A DNA stretch of 64,000 bases from Sedimentibacter acidaminivorans. Its GTDB lineage: Bacteria > Bacillota > Clostridia > Tissierellales > Sedimentibacteraceae. Positions 27,907 to 36,341 of this stretch are shown piece after piece. The stretch is taken from positions 124,001-188,000 of the forward strand of contig NZ_JAGGKS010000008.1 of the NCBI RefSeq assembly GCF_017873955.1, written 5' to 3'. The notes under the pieces are model-generated. The model was not told the DNA's origin, made no database searches, and worked only from the letters and a program-made list of their open reading frames with translations. Every line of letters begins with the position of its first letter. The stretch's first letter is position 1. Both the position numbers and the translations under genes were made by a program.

Positions 27907-28662
27907 CTAATTGATTATTAACAGCTCATTAAACTCTTTCTCCGCATTACTATACCTTGAAGTCAAATTGTTTTTTCTCTTAATTTCTTCTATTTTATAA
28001 TCCTTATATAACTCTCTAATCTCTGGACAATCATTATATGATAATATAAATTTACCTTTAATCTTATCTAATGCTTGCTTTAATCGTTCATGATCATCAA
28101 TAGTGAAATCTACTTCCTTATAGTAATTTTCAGTACCATAGTATGGTGGATCCAGATAAAATAATGTACCTTCTCTATCATATGTAGTTATTATTTTTTC
28201 AAAATCTCTATTTTCTATTACAACCGATCTTAACCGATTTTGTATGTCTGTAAGATAGTTGATATATTTAACAGTATCTTTTTTTACACAGCCGTATGTA
28301 CCGCCTTTGCTTCCATATGAAGTTTTTATAATCATAAAGTATCTTGCAGCTCTTTGTATATCAGTTAATCCTCTGGTCTTGTATTGAACTAAAAAGTCCT
28401 GAAACATTTCCCTCGAATTTAGAAAATAGTTCAATTCTCTTTGCAATTCTTCCCTATGATATTTTACACATCTAAATATATTTACCAACTCAGAATTATA
28501 ATCATTGTACACTTCAAAGTTTGCATGTTTATCTTTATAAAACAATACCCACGCTGCTCCTCCAAATACTTCTACATATCTATCTACTTTCTCAGGAAAT
28601 CTATTAACTATTTCTTTTCTTAATAGTTTCTTTCCACCTATCCAACTTAAAAAACTGTTCAT
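27907..28662 (-). CDS. orphan DNA adenine methyltransferase (D12 class)
   Basis: The 251-aa protein has the D12/Dam family order: SAM-binding motif FLSWIGGKKLLRKEI at the N-terminus, YVEVFGGAAWVLF, and catalytic LFYLDPPYYG. It should methylate N6 of adenine. No restriction endonuclease is adjacent, so it may protect phage DNA or modulate expression. The start at 28662 lies behind a GAGGTGA site. Confidence 0.9.
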   Translation of the reverse strand: MNSFLSWIGGKKLLRKEIVNRFPEKVDRYVEVFGGAAWVLFYKDKHANFEVYNDYNSELVNIFRCVKYHREELQRELNYFLNSREMFQDFLVQYKTRGLTDIQRAARYFMIIKTSYGSKGGTYGCVKKDTVKYINYLTDIQNRLRSVVIENRDFEKIITTYDREGTLFYLDPPYYGTENYYKEVDFTIDDHERLKQALDKIKGKFILSYNDCPEIRELYKDYKIEEIKRKNNLTSRYSNAEKEFNELLIIN

Positions 28663-28723
28663 TTTTCATCACCTCAATACTATTATATCTTGCTATTTAC
28701 TCATTGAAAATGACAAAAAGGTG

Positions 28724-28752
28724 TTTACTTCGAACATTTGTTCTGATATAAT
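28724..28752 (+). promoter_or_regulatory. promoter with an overlapping LexA (SOS) box
   Basis: TTTACT (28724-28729) and TATAAT (28747-28752) are 17 bases apart. The spacer contains GAACATTTGTTC (28732-28743), a perfect match to the Firmicute LexA operator core GAAC-N4-GTTC, preceded by C. Binding of host LexA would block this promoter until DNA damage. Confidence 0.85.
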
Positions 28753-28783
28753 ATTATTATAAAGTATATCAGGAGGTAATGAA

Positions 28784-29029
28784 ATTAAGTATTTAACTAA
28801 CGCACAATATGAAGTTATAAAATGCATTGATGATTATACAAAATCATACGGCTATCCTCCTACCTATAGGGAGATAGCCATATTAACAAATAGAGTTTCT
28901 GTAAGCACAATATATTGCCACATACAGCTTTTATTAAAAAAGGAATATATAACTATGCAGGAAAACAGCCCAAGAACTATAAAGATTATTAGTGACTTTG
29001 ATGAGACACATATTAAAAAATTGCACTAA
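28784..29029 (+). CDS. LexA-like DNA-binding protein without protease domain, ATT start
   Basis: The frame encodes 81 residues that match the winged-helix DNA-binding domain of LexA: YLTNAQYEVIKCID, then YGYPPTYREIA, VSTIYCHIQLLLKKEYI and SPRTIKII. The self-cleaving C-terminal domain is absent. No ATG, GTG or TTG exists in frame between the previous stop (28760) and the first conserved residues. AGGAGG (28771-28776) lies seven bases before an ATT codon at 28784, the probable start. The nearest ATG (28779) is out of frame, stops after five codons and is too close to the site. Controlled by the LexA box upstream. Confidence 0.72.
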   Translation: MKYLTNAQYEVIKCIDDYTKSYGYPPTYREIAILTNRVSVSTIYCHIQLLLKKEYITMQENSPRTIKIISDFDETHIKKLH

Positions 29030-29034
29030 AAAAG

Positions 29035-29057
29035 CCGAGGTTTCCCTCGGTACTTTT
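29035..29057 (+). terminator. terminator of the LexA-like gene
   Basis: CCGAGG / CCTCGG with a four-base loop, followed by TACTTTTG, six bases after the stop. Confidence 0.85.
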
Positions 29058-29176
29058 GTAACCTTATATTTTGTAACACTGAAATAATACAAGCATATTA
29101 TACTATATATAGTTACCTCCTATGATTGTAATCAATCAGTCATTACTATGAGCTAACTGAATATTAATTGTTTAGA

Positions 29177-29212
29177 GGGCGGAGTCGGCACTTAACAGTG
29201 TTCCGACTGCCC
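29177..29212. ncRNA. strong hairpin, candidate structured RNA
   Basis: The gap from 29058 to 29343 has no gene but holds one very stable hairpin. GGGC, AGTCGG and CACT pair with AGTG, CCGACT and GCCC around a TAAC loop, with one two-base bulge on each side. GC content is far above the surrounding sequence. The transcribed strand is unknown; the plus strand has no clear promoter, and the minus strand reads it just after a terminator at 29226-29249. A similar arrangement of short blocks occurs in the RNA at 53731-53875. Confidence 0.5.
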
Positions 29213-29225
29213 TGAAACACTACAT

Positions 29226-29249
29226 AAAAAAACTCCGGATATATCCAAG
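29226..29249 (-). terminator. terminator of the 180-aa gene
   Basis: On the minus strand CTTGGA pairs with TCCGGAG around TATA and is followed by seven T residues. It lies about 95 bases past the stop at 29344. Confidence 0.75.
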
Positions 29250-29343
29250 TTATGCATCATCAAATAGGATCTGCATGGACTACTATAGATATATATTTTA
29301 TTTATTATATTTGGTGATAGTTAAATGCATAAAAATTTTATTT

Positions 29344-29886
29344 TTAACCTTCTGAAATATTATTTTCACATTTATTATTGATTCTCCATTCATCTAATTC
29401 GTGATTATAAATAATATTTATATTATTGAATTTCTTATTTTCAAAAAATTCATTGATTTTACTTAACTTATTCGTTATTTCTAATACACTCTCCGAATTA
29501 CAACTTATATCAAAATTAATTGTAGTTTTTTCTTGATCCTCCACTTTACCATGAACATCCATTGTAATAAATTTTTGCCCATATTTATTGTCTTTAAGAA
29601 AAATTTTAGCTTTAGATGCTAAAAATTTTGATAAATCGTATAATGCTGAATTTAACATGCCCATAAATATAGGATTGTTTTTGATTTCATTAACTACTAA
29701 ATTTACATATATAAAAATTTCCCCTGGTTCAATAGCGCTTGGTAAATACTTTGTTGAAACCTCTATTCCTTGGCAATTTAAAATTTTGTATTCATTTTCC
29801 TTTATTAATAATATTTCATCTACACAATTCATATTATAATCATTACGTGGAAGTAAGATTTTTAAATTTATTTGTGTATTTTCCAT
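29344..29886 (-). CDS. unrecognised 180-aa protein
   Basis: No family is apparent. The sequence alternates beta-like and helical stretches, with no signal peptide, membrane helix or catalytic motif that I can point to. AAGGAG lies before the ATG. It is downstream of the 358-aa gene on the same strand, separated by 236 bases with no gene, so the two may or may not share a transcript. Both sit between the lysis genes and the attachment site, where phages carry accessory genes. Confidence 0.7.
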   Translation of the reverse strand: MENTQINLKILLPRNDYNMNCVDEILLIKENEYKILNCQGIEVSTKYLPSAIEPGEIFIYVNLVVNEIKNNPIFMGMLNSALYDLSKFLASKAKIFLKDNKYGQKFITMDVHGKVEDQEKTTINFDISCNSESVLEITNKLSKINEFFENKKFNNINIIYNHELDEWRINNKCENNISEG

Positions 29887-30122
29887 AATAATTCTCCTTC
29901 ATTTTTTTATTATTATAATTTATTCTCAATATTTTAAAAGAATAGGGATAGTCAAATCAAACTACTAACTAATCACAATCCATATCGGTAGAATAATATG
30001 TATTCAAGTATCTAATTAATATAGCTAAAAATATTATATTTAAATATATATCTTATCTTTATTTCATTAAATTCTACTCTATTTGTAAAATCAAATGTCT
30101 TTACTGTATTATTTTATAAAAA

Positions 30123-31199
30123 TTATTCTTGAGTATTTTTATATCCTCCATAAGCGTAACCAAGAGCCATAGATATTAAATTCAAAAACTCTTTATTTTC
30201 ATTTGTTTTCTCTTCTTTTATTAATATATTTACATCTTCACTAAATCTAATTTTTTCTTTTGACATTACATTATTTAAAAATTTCCCTATTAAACTTTTC
30301 CTTATTTCATCTATTTTATATAACTTCTTCTTTTTATTTAGACTTAAAAAAGAATTATACATGGTTCTAACGATTTCGTAAAAAAACAAATTACTAGATG
30401 TCCTTTCTAAATATTCAAAATATGTTGATACCTTATAATCCTTTATTGCTATTTGTAGTATTTTTTCATTTAAAAGAATATCTTTTTTCTTATTTTTCTT
30501 TTTGTTAATATTAAGTATTAATTCTCCAAAAGAGGAAATAGATACTCTTCCCTCAAGATTACTTATATCTAAATTAAAGTTTTCTTTTATAAAAAATGCT
30601 AAGATATAATTATAAGTAAAAGACATTTCATTATTAAAATTACACTTTTCACGTTTTGGAATATATTCATATACATTAGAATTTACTAACAATGAATTTC
30701 TAACTTCAAATATCAAATTATTTATATATGTTTTGAAAGATTCTTTTGATTCATTAATTTCAGATATATCTGGAACTCCTTCAGTAACCCAAAACTCCTT
30801 TTTATTATTAAAGTAATTAACAAGTGTGAAATACGTATATATTGCCTGTCCATTTATATTTGAAATCCTGAAGAAAGGATAAAATATAATTACGCTTTCA
30901 ATAACATTATTGTTAAATGCAAGTTTTAACCCTTCTTGAATTCCCTTGTAATACGAGTTAAATATTTGTTTAATATCGTCAACATCAGCTGAAGGTGTAT
31001 CTTCGATTTGATTTAGCATATTTTTTTTGGAACGATTAACTAATTCTTCAATTTTACAATCAAATATAATTCTATCTACGTCTATTATTCTATTGTTTTT
31101 ATAATCATTTTTTGTAATTGAAAATAAGATTTTCTTATCAAATACAATATTTTTACTTGAAACATCAAAACAAGCGTTAAAGTAAGCCCATTTAAACAT
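30123..31199 (-). CDS. unrecognised 358-aa protein
   Basis: The protein is soluble, Lys/Asn-rich and mixed alpha/beta, with no motif I recognise. A central poly-basic stretch (about residues 232-245, NINKKKNKKKDIL) is notable. GGAGG lies five bases before the ATG at 31199. It is just beyond the terminator of the phage late operon, so it should be expressed independently, for example during lysogeny. Confidence 0.7.
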   Translation of the reverse strand: MFKWAYFNACFDVSSKNIVFDKKILFSITKNDYKNNRIIDVDRIIFDCKIEELVNRSKKNMLNQIEDTPSADVDDIKQIFNSYYKGIQEGLKLAFNNNVIESVIIFYPFFRISNINGQAIYTYFTLVNYFNNKKEFWVTEGVPDISEINESKESFKTYINNLIFEVRNSLLVNSNVYEYIPKREKCNFNNEMSFTYNYILAFFIKENFNLDISNLEGRVSISSFGELILNINKKKNKKKDILLNEKILQIAIKDYKVSTYFEYLERTSSNLFFYEIVRTMYNSFLSLNKKKKLYKIDEIRKSLIGKFLNNVMSKEKIRFSEDVNILIKEEKTNENKEFLNLISMALGYAYGGYKNTQE

Positions 31200-31257
31200 A
31201 TTAACCTCCAACCATAATCATATTTACATTATTTTACAACATTAATTAAATTTAGTC

Positions 31258-31285
31258 AAAAAAAATACCAGGCAATTACGCCTGG
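31258..31285 (-). terminator. terminator of the phage late operon
   Basis: CCAGGC / GCCTGG around a six-base loop (31268-31285), followed on the minus strand by TATTTTTTTT. It lies about 57 bases past the endolysin stop and separates late genes from the accessory region. Confidence 0.9.
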
Positions 31286-31342
31286 CTACATCACTTTCCT
31301 ATCTAAAAATTAAAAAACTTTTCCATATGTCATGATAGAATA

Positions 31343-32050
31343 TTATATCATTGCTTTTGCTAGCTTTATAACTAGACTTTCACCGAACCTATAATCATTA
31401 ACAAGAAAATCCATAGTTTTATCTTCAAGACCTGCTTTATCTTTTACAATTTGTTTTGCTTCTTCAACTGCCATACTATACCCCTCTATAACTAAGAATT
31501 CGCAAATTACCTCAGCCTGTGCTTCAGATATCTTTTTCAAATTATCATCTACTTTCAAAAATGCTTCATCTTCTATATTGTCATGAAATCCACTTTCAAT
31601 CAGTAGTATATGCTTACAGTTTGTATCTGCAGCTCCACGAATAACACCATAATAGTTATAAATCTTCCCACTTTCTGTATATACTCTAGTTTTAGCACCT
31701 CTGCTTTGATTTCCCATCACAGCAGCGACTTTAGCAGCCATCTTTTCTGCAAACTCTTCATCTTGTGGCTTAGTATAGTCATAATATACTTCTACACCTC
31801 TAGTACTTCCATCATAAGCATTGGTATGCTCTGAAATAAATAAATCATATCCTGCAGCCTTTTGGCCTCTTTCTAAAAGTGTTAGGTCCTGCTCCCAAGT
31901 ACGGGTAAAATCTACTTGAACACCTTTGGATAATAGAATATCTTTTAAATACGTTGATATCTTCCATACTCCCTGATATTCATAGTATCCTGTCGGACCT
32001 TTATTAGTATTCCCCGGCGCATGACCGGGGTCTATTAATACTTTAATCAT
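31343..32050 (-). CDS. endolysin, N-acetylmuramoyl-L-alanine amidase (Amidase_3)
   Basis: The catalytic domain (about residues 1-175) has the zinc ligands and catalytic residue of Amidase_3: IDPGHAPGN, a second His in FISEHTNAY, and the Glu in LLIESGFHDN. The last 60 residues are a short helical C-terminal part with no recognisable wall-binding repeat. It cleaves the amide bond between muramic acid and the stem peptide to lyse the host. The ATG at 32050 follows GAGGGTGGG and overlaps the holin stop by 8 bases. Confidence 0.92.
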   Translation of the reverse strand: MIKVLIDPGHAPGNTNKGPTGYYEYQGVWKISTYLKDILLSKGVQVDFTRTWEQDLTLLERGQKAAGYDLFISEHTNAYDGSTRGVEVYYDYTKPQDEEFAEKMAAKVAAVMGNQSRGAKTRVYTESGKIYNYYGVIRGAADTNCKHILLIESGFHDNIEDEAFLKVDDNLKKISEAQAEVICEFLVIEGYSMAVEEAKQIVKDKAGLEDKTMDFLVNDYRFGESLVIKLAKAMI

Positions 32051-32489
32051 TGGTCCCACCCTCTTTGTTTTGTAAAGCATCTAATGCCTTAGTTATTATG
32101 GTTGGAATAGGGATTCCCATAAGTCCTGCGTTCTCTATAATACTTAATGCTTCATTAACTGCATAAGCGATAATAACTGCATCTCTAATTACTTCCATAC
32201 CTGTTAATCTATCAAGTTGCGCAGATATAAGAACTATCAAAAGCGTAACACCTTTTTTACTTAGTCCTTTCCAACCTGCTTTACTTTCTAATGCTCCAGT
32301 TTCAGACTTGTTTGACTTTTTGAAAACACCTGCAGTTATTAATCCGGTTATATAATCAACGGCCATAAATAGTATTAGTGTCTGTAATGCCATATCCCAT
32401 CCTCCAAGTAAGTTTGCTATTATACTGCCAGTTATGCCAAATATACTTAAAACACCTATTTTAATCGAATTTATATTCTCCATTATCAT
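32043..32489 (-). CDS. holin (phage holin family 4)
   Basis: This protein of about 148 aa has two to three hydrophobic helices (about residues 15-55 and 90-105) and the family segment MAVDYITGLITAGVFKKS, then SKAGWKGLSKKG. It makes the membrane lesion that releases the endolysin. It overlaps the endolysin gene. I chose the ATG at 32489 behind AAGGGAG. Confidence 0.9.
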   Translation of the reverse strand: MIMENINSIKIGVLSIFGITGSIIANLLGGWDMALQTLILFMAVDYITGLITAGVFKKSNKSETGALESKAGWKGLSKKGVTLLIVLISAQLDRLTGMEVIRDAVIIAYAVNEALSIIENAGLMGIPIPTIITKALDALQNKEGGTND

Positions 32490-32507
32490 TATTGCTCCCT
32501 TCAAAAT

Positions 32508-32527
32508 AGAGAGCTTACAAGCTCCCT
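32508..32527 (-). terminator. partial terminator between protease and holin genes
   Basis: A 9-bp stem AGGGAGCTT / AAGCTCTCT with a two-base gap is followed by TATTTTG on the minus strand. The weak T-run suggests attenuation rather than full stop. Confidence 0.55.
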
Positions 32528-32645
32528 ATAATATTGTATGTATTTTTTTTACGCTTGTCTCTTTAGACTTAAATTTGCCTCAATTCTTTCAATTCCAACC
32601 AAAATTTCAAGACTAACATTTATGCCTTAGCTCCTCAGATTTTAA

Positions 32646-33767
32646 TTACCAAATAAATTTTGCTTTTACTTTATGATACTCATTCTCTGCTTCTACTTTA
32701 ATATCTGCCCCTGTTCTTTCAGCAAATGATCTCATTTCAAATAAGAAGCGTCCATTCTCTACTCTACTTGGTATATCTGTAGTTATATTCTGATTATTGA
32801 ATTTAACAATATTACTTAGATGTTCCATTTCTATGGTCAGATTTAATGGTTGAAGCGTACAAAAACCTACTCCATAAATCTTGTCAACCCCAGCTATTCC
32901 TAAATCCTTTGTGTTCATTTTTAATTGCTCATAAAGTTTAGTTTCAGTTATTCTTTCACCAAACTTTAATTTATGCTGACAAGCTATTAAGCATGCTATA
33001 CCGCTAATTATCGGTGTGCTCATAGAGGTTCCGCTTAATGCAATATATCCTCCAGTATAATAAGCGCTTATAACATTTGATCCAACTTGACATAAATCAA
33101 CATGATTGCCCATTGTAGTGTAGTCAGCTTGTTTCTTCTCCATATCTACAGCTCCTACACATACAACTTCATCATAAGCTCCTGGATAACGCAGCTCTGT
33201 AATTCCTGTGTTACCTGCTGAACACACAACTAAAATACCATCTTTCACGCAATTTTTAATTTCTGCTTGTAGGTTACTCCAAACAGTAGTACCAAAACCA
33301 TTCTTAGTACCACTTAAGCTCATTGATATTACATCAACTTTTTCACCTTTAGGACTTCTCCATTGTCTAGCATATTTAATACCATTTACTATATCTTGTG
33401 TTTTATTACATCCACCGCTACCATCTAGTACTTTAACTGGTAGAATTTTAGATTGTGGAGCAATTCCTACATTTTTCCCCGCAACCGAACCAGCAACGTG
33501 AGTTCCATGCATATTATCATCTCTATAATTGTTTGTAGAAGAATATGAACTATTGAGATTCTTTCCAACCAATATTCTATTTTCAAGTTCTATGTGAGGG
33601 CTAACCCCTGTGTCAATTACAGCACATATTGTATTTTGACCGTATATACCTTGGGAATAAAAAGCCTGTCTTCCTGATAACTCTAAAAACTTTAGATCAT
33701 CAACTCCCAATACTGTTGTTTCATCAATTAATTTTTTACCTATTAAATAATCGTCTAAAAATTTCAC
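32646..33767 (-). CDS. subtilisin-like serine protease (S8) in the lysis region
   Basis: The catalytic triad is complete: Asp in AVIDTGVSPH, His in MHGTHVAGS, Ser in LSGTSMSTPI, with the oxyanion Asn in CSAGNTG. There is no signal peptide; the first 30 residues may be a short propeptide. The last 60 residues (SRVENGRFLFEMRSFAERTG) resemble the copper-amine-oxidase N-terminal-like stalk domain found in clostridial wall proteins. It lies between tail genes and holin in the late operon. It may process virion proteins or help lysis; neither is shown. Confidence 0.9.
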   Translation of the reverse strand: MKFLDDYLIGKKLIDETTVLGVDDLKFLELSGRQAFYSQGIYGQNTICAVIDTGVSPHIELENRILVGKNLNSSYSSTNNYRDDNMHGTHVAGSVAGKNVGIAPQSKILPVKVLDGSGGCNKTQDIVNGIKYARQWRSPKGEKVDVISMSLSGTKNGFGTTVWSNLQAEIKNCVKDGILVVCSAGNTGITELRYPGAYDEVVCVGAVDMEKKQADYTTMGNHVDLCQVGSNVISAYYTGGYIALSGTSMSTPIISGIACLIACQHKLKFGERITETKLYEQLKMNTKDLGIAGVDKIYGVGFCTLQPLNLTIEMEHLSNIVKFNNQNITTDIPSRVENGRFLFEMRSFAERTGADIKVEAENEYHKVKAKFIW

Positions 33768-33794
33768 TTTTTCACTCTCCTTTTTTTCGCATTA

Positions 33795-33820
33795 AAATAG
33801 GACCATATTTCTATAGTCCT
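33795..33820 (-). terminator. hairpin before the protease gene
   Basis: On the minus strand AGGACTATA pairs with TATGGTCCT around GAAA and is followed by ATTTT. It lies 28 bases past the XkdX stop. Confidence 0.7.
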
Positions 33821-33847
33821 TAGTCCACTAAATTTTTCTTTTGTTAC

Positions 33848-33985
33848 CTATGGAACCTTTGGTGTAGCTAAAATAGTTTGCTTTTCTTCCTCATTAATAT
33901 AACCTTTACTAAAGGCATTATTTACATAGATTTCATTTTTACCCATAATCCACATGTTTAAAATAAATGGATATAATCTTGACAT
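33848..33985 (-). CDS. XkdX family phage protein
   Basis: This 45-aa protein (MSRLYPFILNMWIMG, then NAFSKGYINEEEKQ) matches the XkdX pattern of short proteins found near tail fibre and lysis genes, function unknown. GGAGGTG precedes the ATG at 33985. Confidence 0.85.
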   Translation of the reverse strand: MSRLYPFILNMWIMGKNEIYVNNAFSKGYINEEEKQTILATPKVP

Positions 33986-33998
33986 AATCTCACCTCCT

Positions 33999-34271
33999 CT
34001 ATAATCCAAGCAAGAAGTTTATTGTATCTTCTGCTAAAGCCAATTTTTCTTCAATAGTTAGTTCTTTAATAACTTCTAACTTACTAGGATAATATTCTGT
34101 AGCATTCCACAAAACTTTACCTTCATCATTTATAGTAGATATAAGAGGAAATGTGTTTGTTTGTTCATATTGCTCTTGTGTTACTTCGATTTCATTATCA
34201 TACTTAACATCTGTATAATTTATTGCTTTACCTACAGCTATGCCTTCTGACATAATAAATACATATCTCAT
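33999..34271 (-). CDS. small phage tail-region protein
   Basis: This 90-aa protein starts MRYVFIMSEGIAVGKA and ends in a helix LTIEEKLALAEDTINFLLG. Proteins of this layout follow tail fibre genes in clostridial phages, where they may be fibre-associated or chaperones. No firm family. AAGGAAGG precedes the ATG. Confidence 0.7.
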   Translation of the reverse strand: MRYVFIMSEGIAVGKAINYTDVKYDNEIEVTQEQYEQTNTFPLISTINDEGKVLWNATEYYPSKLEVIKELTIEEKLALAEDTINFLLGL

Positions 34272-34350
34272 ATAAAATTCCTTCCTTATAGTGTAAAATC
34301 TATACCATATATTTTTAACTGAATATTATTGCTTGTTATACTAACATTAC

Positions 34351-35781
34351 TTATTGTATCAATATAAGGTCCAAAATAGACATTTGTGTTGAGTTCGCCC
34401 CTCGTGTTGTAGAACTTAAATATTCGGGTTCATAATTGACATCAAAATAGTCATTTTTTACATATCCATTTGCACTATGGAATACAGCTTTATAGTTCGT
34501 AGGTACTACTAAGGTACTATTGGAAGATATTTTTCCACTTAAAAGGGGTATACCTGTACCAGATGTTATAGTATCCCTGTAATCTAATCGAATACCAATA
34601 CTATATGCAGTAGAAGTTGATATATTTTTAAAAGTTATAGAACCTATAAGGTATAATATAAACATGTCATATACTTTGTTATTAAAATAATTTCCTATAT
34701 CTATTCTTGAAGTGCTATTAAGATTTACTGTTGCTATTAATACTGGTATATTAGTTATTATCTTGTCATTTAACAATTTCCCTTGCTTTGGCGTTAATGC
34801 CGCTCCTGATGTTAAAGTAGAAGTTAAACTATCGACCAGCTTAACATGTCCATAATTTCCAGTTGTTCCAACACCATAACCTGTTCCTGAGCTTGCATGG
34901 CTTGCGGGAGCATATCCGCTATGTGTGTGTCCTGAAGTAGCGAAAGCAGATGAATCATTTCCATCTAGTTTATCAGCATTTCCTGCTGATGTAGAATAAT
35001 TTGAATTTGTAGCCTTTGCTACTGTTGTAGTTCCATTAATTATATTTGAAATTGAAGTTCTTAAAGTTTTTATTGATTTTAATATCTTACCAAACAAAGT
35101 AGAATGTGTTTCATTTGTTTTAATATCAATATCTGTACTTGCTTCGATAAACGAAACAATATTATCTTTAGTGTTATCAGTAGGGTTTATATAATCCATT
35201 TCTGGTAATTGTTCAGATGGTACTTTACCACCTACTAAATCAGCTTTGTTACCATTTAAATCATCAATATGTTCATTGAGAGCAACAATCTCTGTATTTA
35301 TACTATTTACTTCATTTTCAAAATCCTCTGCTGATACATATAACCCGCTGGCAATGGTAGCTGTAACATTTGTTGCGTTTCCTATGATAATAGGTAAATC
35401 TATAACTTTTTCTATTACTTGTGCTCCACCTGATGCTGGTATGTAATCAGCATTTGTACCTGCATTGCCATAGCAGTATAATATTTCTCCAATATCAGGA
35501 TCCATGGCAAATACTCCTATTTCTCTCCAGTAGAAACCTACTGAAATTGTGTTGTTGTCAAATTTTGTGCCTAATATTGCTTTGCCATCAGGTGTGCTTT
35601 TTAATTTTGTTATTTCTAATGATTTTATTTCATGAACCACGTTCCTCAAATCTAGTATAGAACCCGAACCTAGCTCACCATCACCAATGACTATTTTGGT
35701 AAATCTTAATTCGCTACCTGTCATTGATTTAGCTTGCAAATTCTTACCAAGGTTTGTAAATAATAATCCACCAAAACTCAT
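34351..35781 (-). CDS. tail-collar fibre protein
   Basis: The 476-aa protein starts with a DUF3751-like tail-collar domain (about 1-150: SFGGLLFTNLGKNLQAK, LRFTKIVIGDGEL, YWREIGVFA). A helical linker and collagen-like or fibre repeats with HTHSGYAPASHASSG and YGHVKLVD follow, then an adhesin-like C-terminus. It should attach to the baseplate and bind the host. It corresponds in position to P2 gpH. Its ATG overlaps the stop of gpI. Confidence 0.9.
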   Translation of the reverse strand: MSFGGLLFTNLGKNLQAKSMTGSELRFTKIVIGDGELGSGSILDLRNVVHEIKSLEITKLKSTPDGKAILGTKFDNNTISVGFYWREIGVFAMDPDIGEILYCYGNAGTNADYIPASGGAQVIEKVIDLPIIIGNATNVTATIASGLYVSAEDFENEVNSINTEIVALNEHIDDLNGNKADLVGGKVPSEQLPEMDYINPTDNTKDNIVSFIEASTDIDIKTNETHSTLFGKILKSIKTLRTSISNIINGTTTVAKATNSNYSTSAGNADKLDGNDSSAFATSGHTHSGYAPASHASSGTGYGVGTTGNYGHVKLVDSLTSTLTSGAALTPKQGKLLNDKIITNIPVLIATVNLNSTSRIDIGNYFNNKVYDMFILYLIGSITFKNISTSTAYSIGIRLDYRDTITSGTGIPLLSGKISSNSTLVVPTNYKAVFHSANGYVKNDYFDVNYEPEYLSSTTRGANSTQMSILDLILIQ

Positions 35782-36341
35782 TATCCCACCTGCCTTATCT
35801 GTATTTTATCTATAACATGTATTATAGATCCTAATTTAAAACTCATTTCACCCGTTAAACTTATCAAAATAGTTTCTAGATGTGATCTTTTATTTTTCAC
35901 ACAATTTAGTATCTTAATAAACTTATCTGCTGATTCCTGCGTAACACTTGGATTAGATGTAACTACTTTGAACATGAATGGCTCCCCACCATATTCAAAC
36001 CACTCTTGAACTAATCCATCACCAAAATGCATTTTAATAACTTCCTCTACAGCATATGGTGTTCCTAATAATTTATTTGTTTTTACCCCTGTCTTTATAA
36101 GCTTTCTCTTTACATCAATTGGAGCCATGGCATCATACCAGGTTATATCTAAATCATAGGCCAACATATCAAGAATTACTTCATCTAAATTGTCAATGTT
36201 ATTATATATGCTAATAACTGACGTTTCCTCTACCATCTTCTCAATTTGTTTATTTAAAGCTATGGACAAAGCAATAGTAGTTTTATCTTCTTTCATAGCT
36301 CCAGTCTGAAGCGACAATAAATCTAAATTATCTAATTTCAT
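35781..36341 (-). CDS. phage tail protein I (P2 gpI-like)
   Basis: This 186-aa baseplate protein carries the family pattern LDMLAYDLDITWYDAMAPIDVKRKLIK, then KLLGTPYAVEEVIK. P2 gpI joins gpJ to the fibres. It overlaps gpJ by four bases upstream and the fibre gene by one downstream. Confidence 0.92.
   Translation of the reverse strand: MKLDNLDLLSLQTGAMKEDKTTIALSIALNKQIEKMVEETSVISIYNNIDNLDEVILDMLAYDLDITWYDAMAPIDVKRKLIKTGVKTNKLLGTPYAVEEVIKMHFGDGLVQEWFEYGGEPFMFKVVTSNPSVTQESADKFIKILNCVKNKRSHLETILISLTGEMSFKLGSIIHVIDKIQIRQVG

Noticed and set aside
28779-28796. ATG at 28779 as the start of the LexA-like gene
   Set aside because: It is out of frame, stops after five codons and lies only two bases from AGGAGG.
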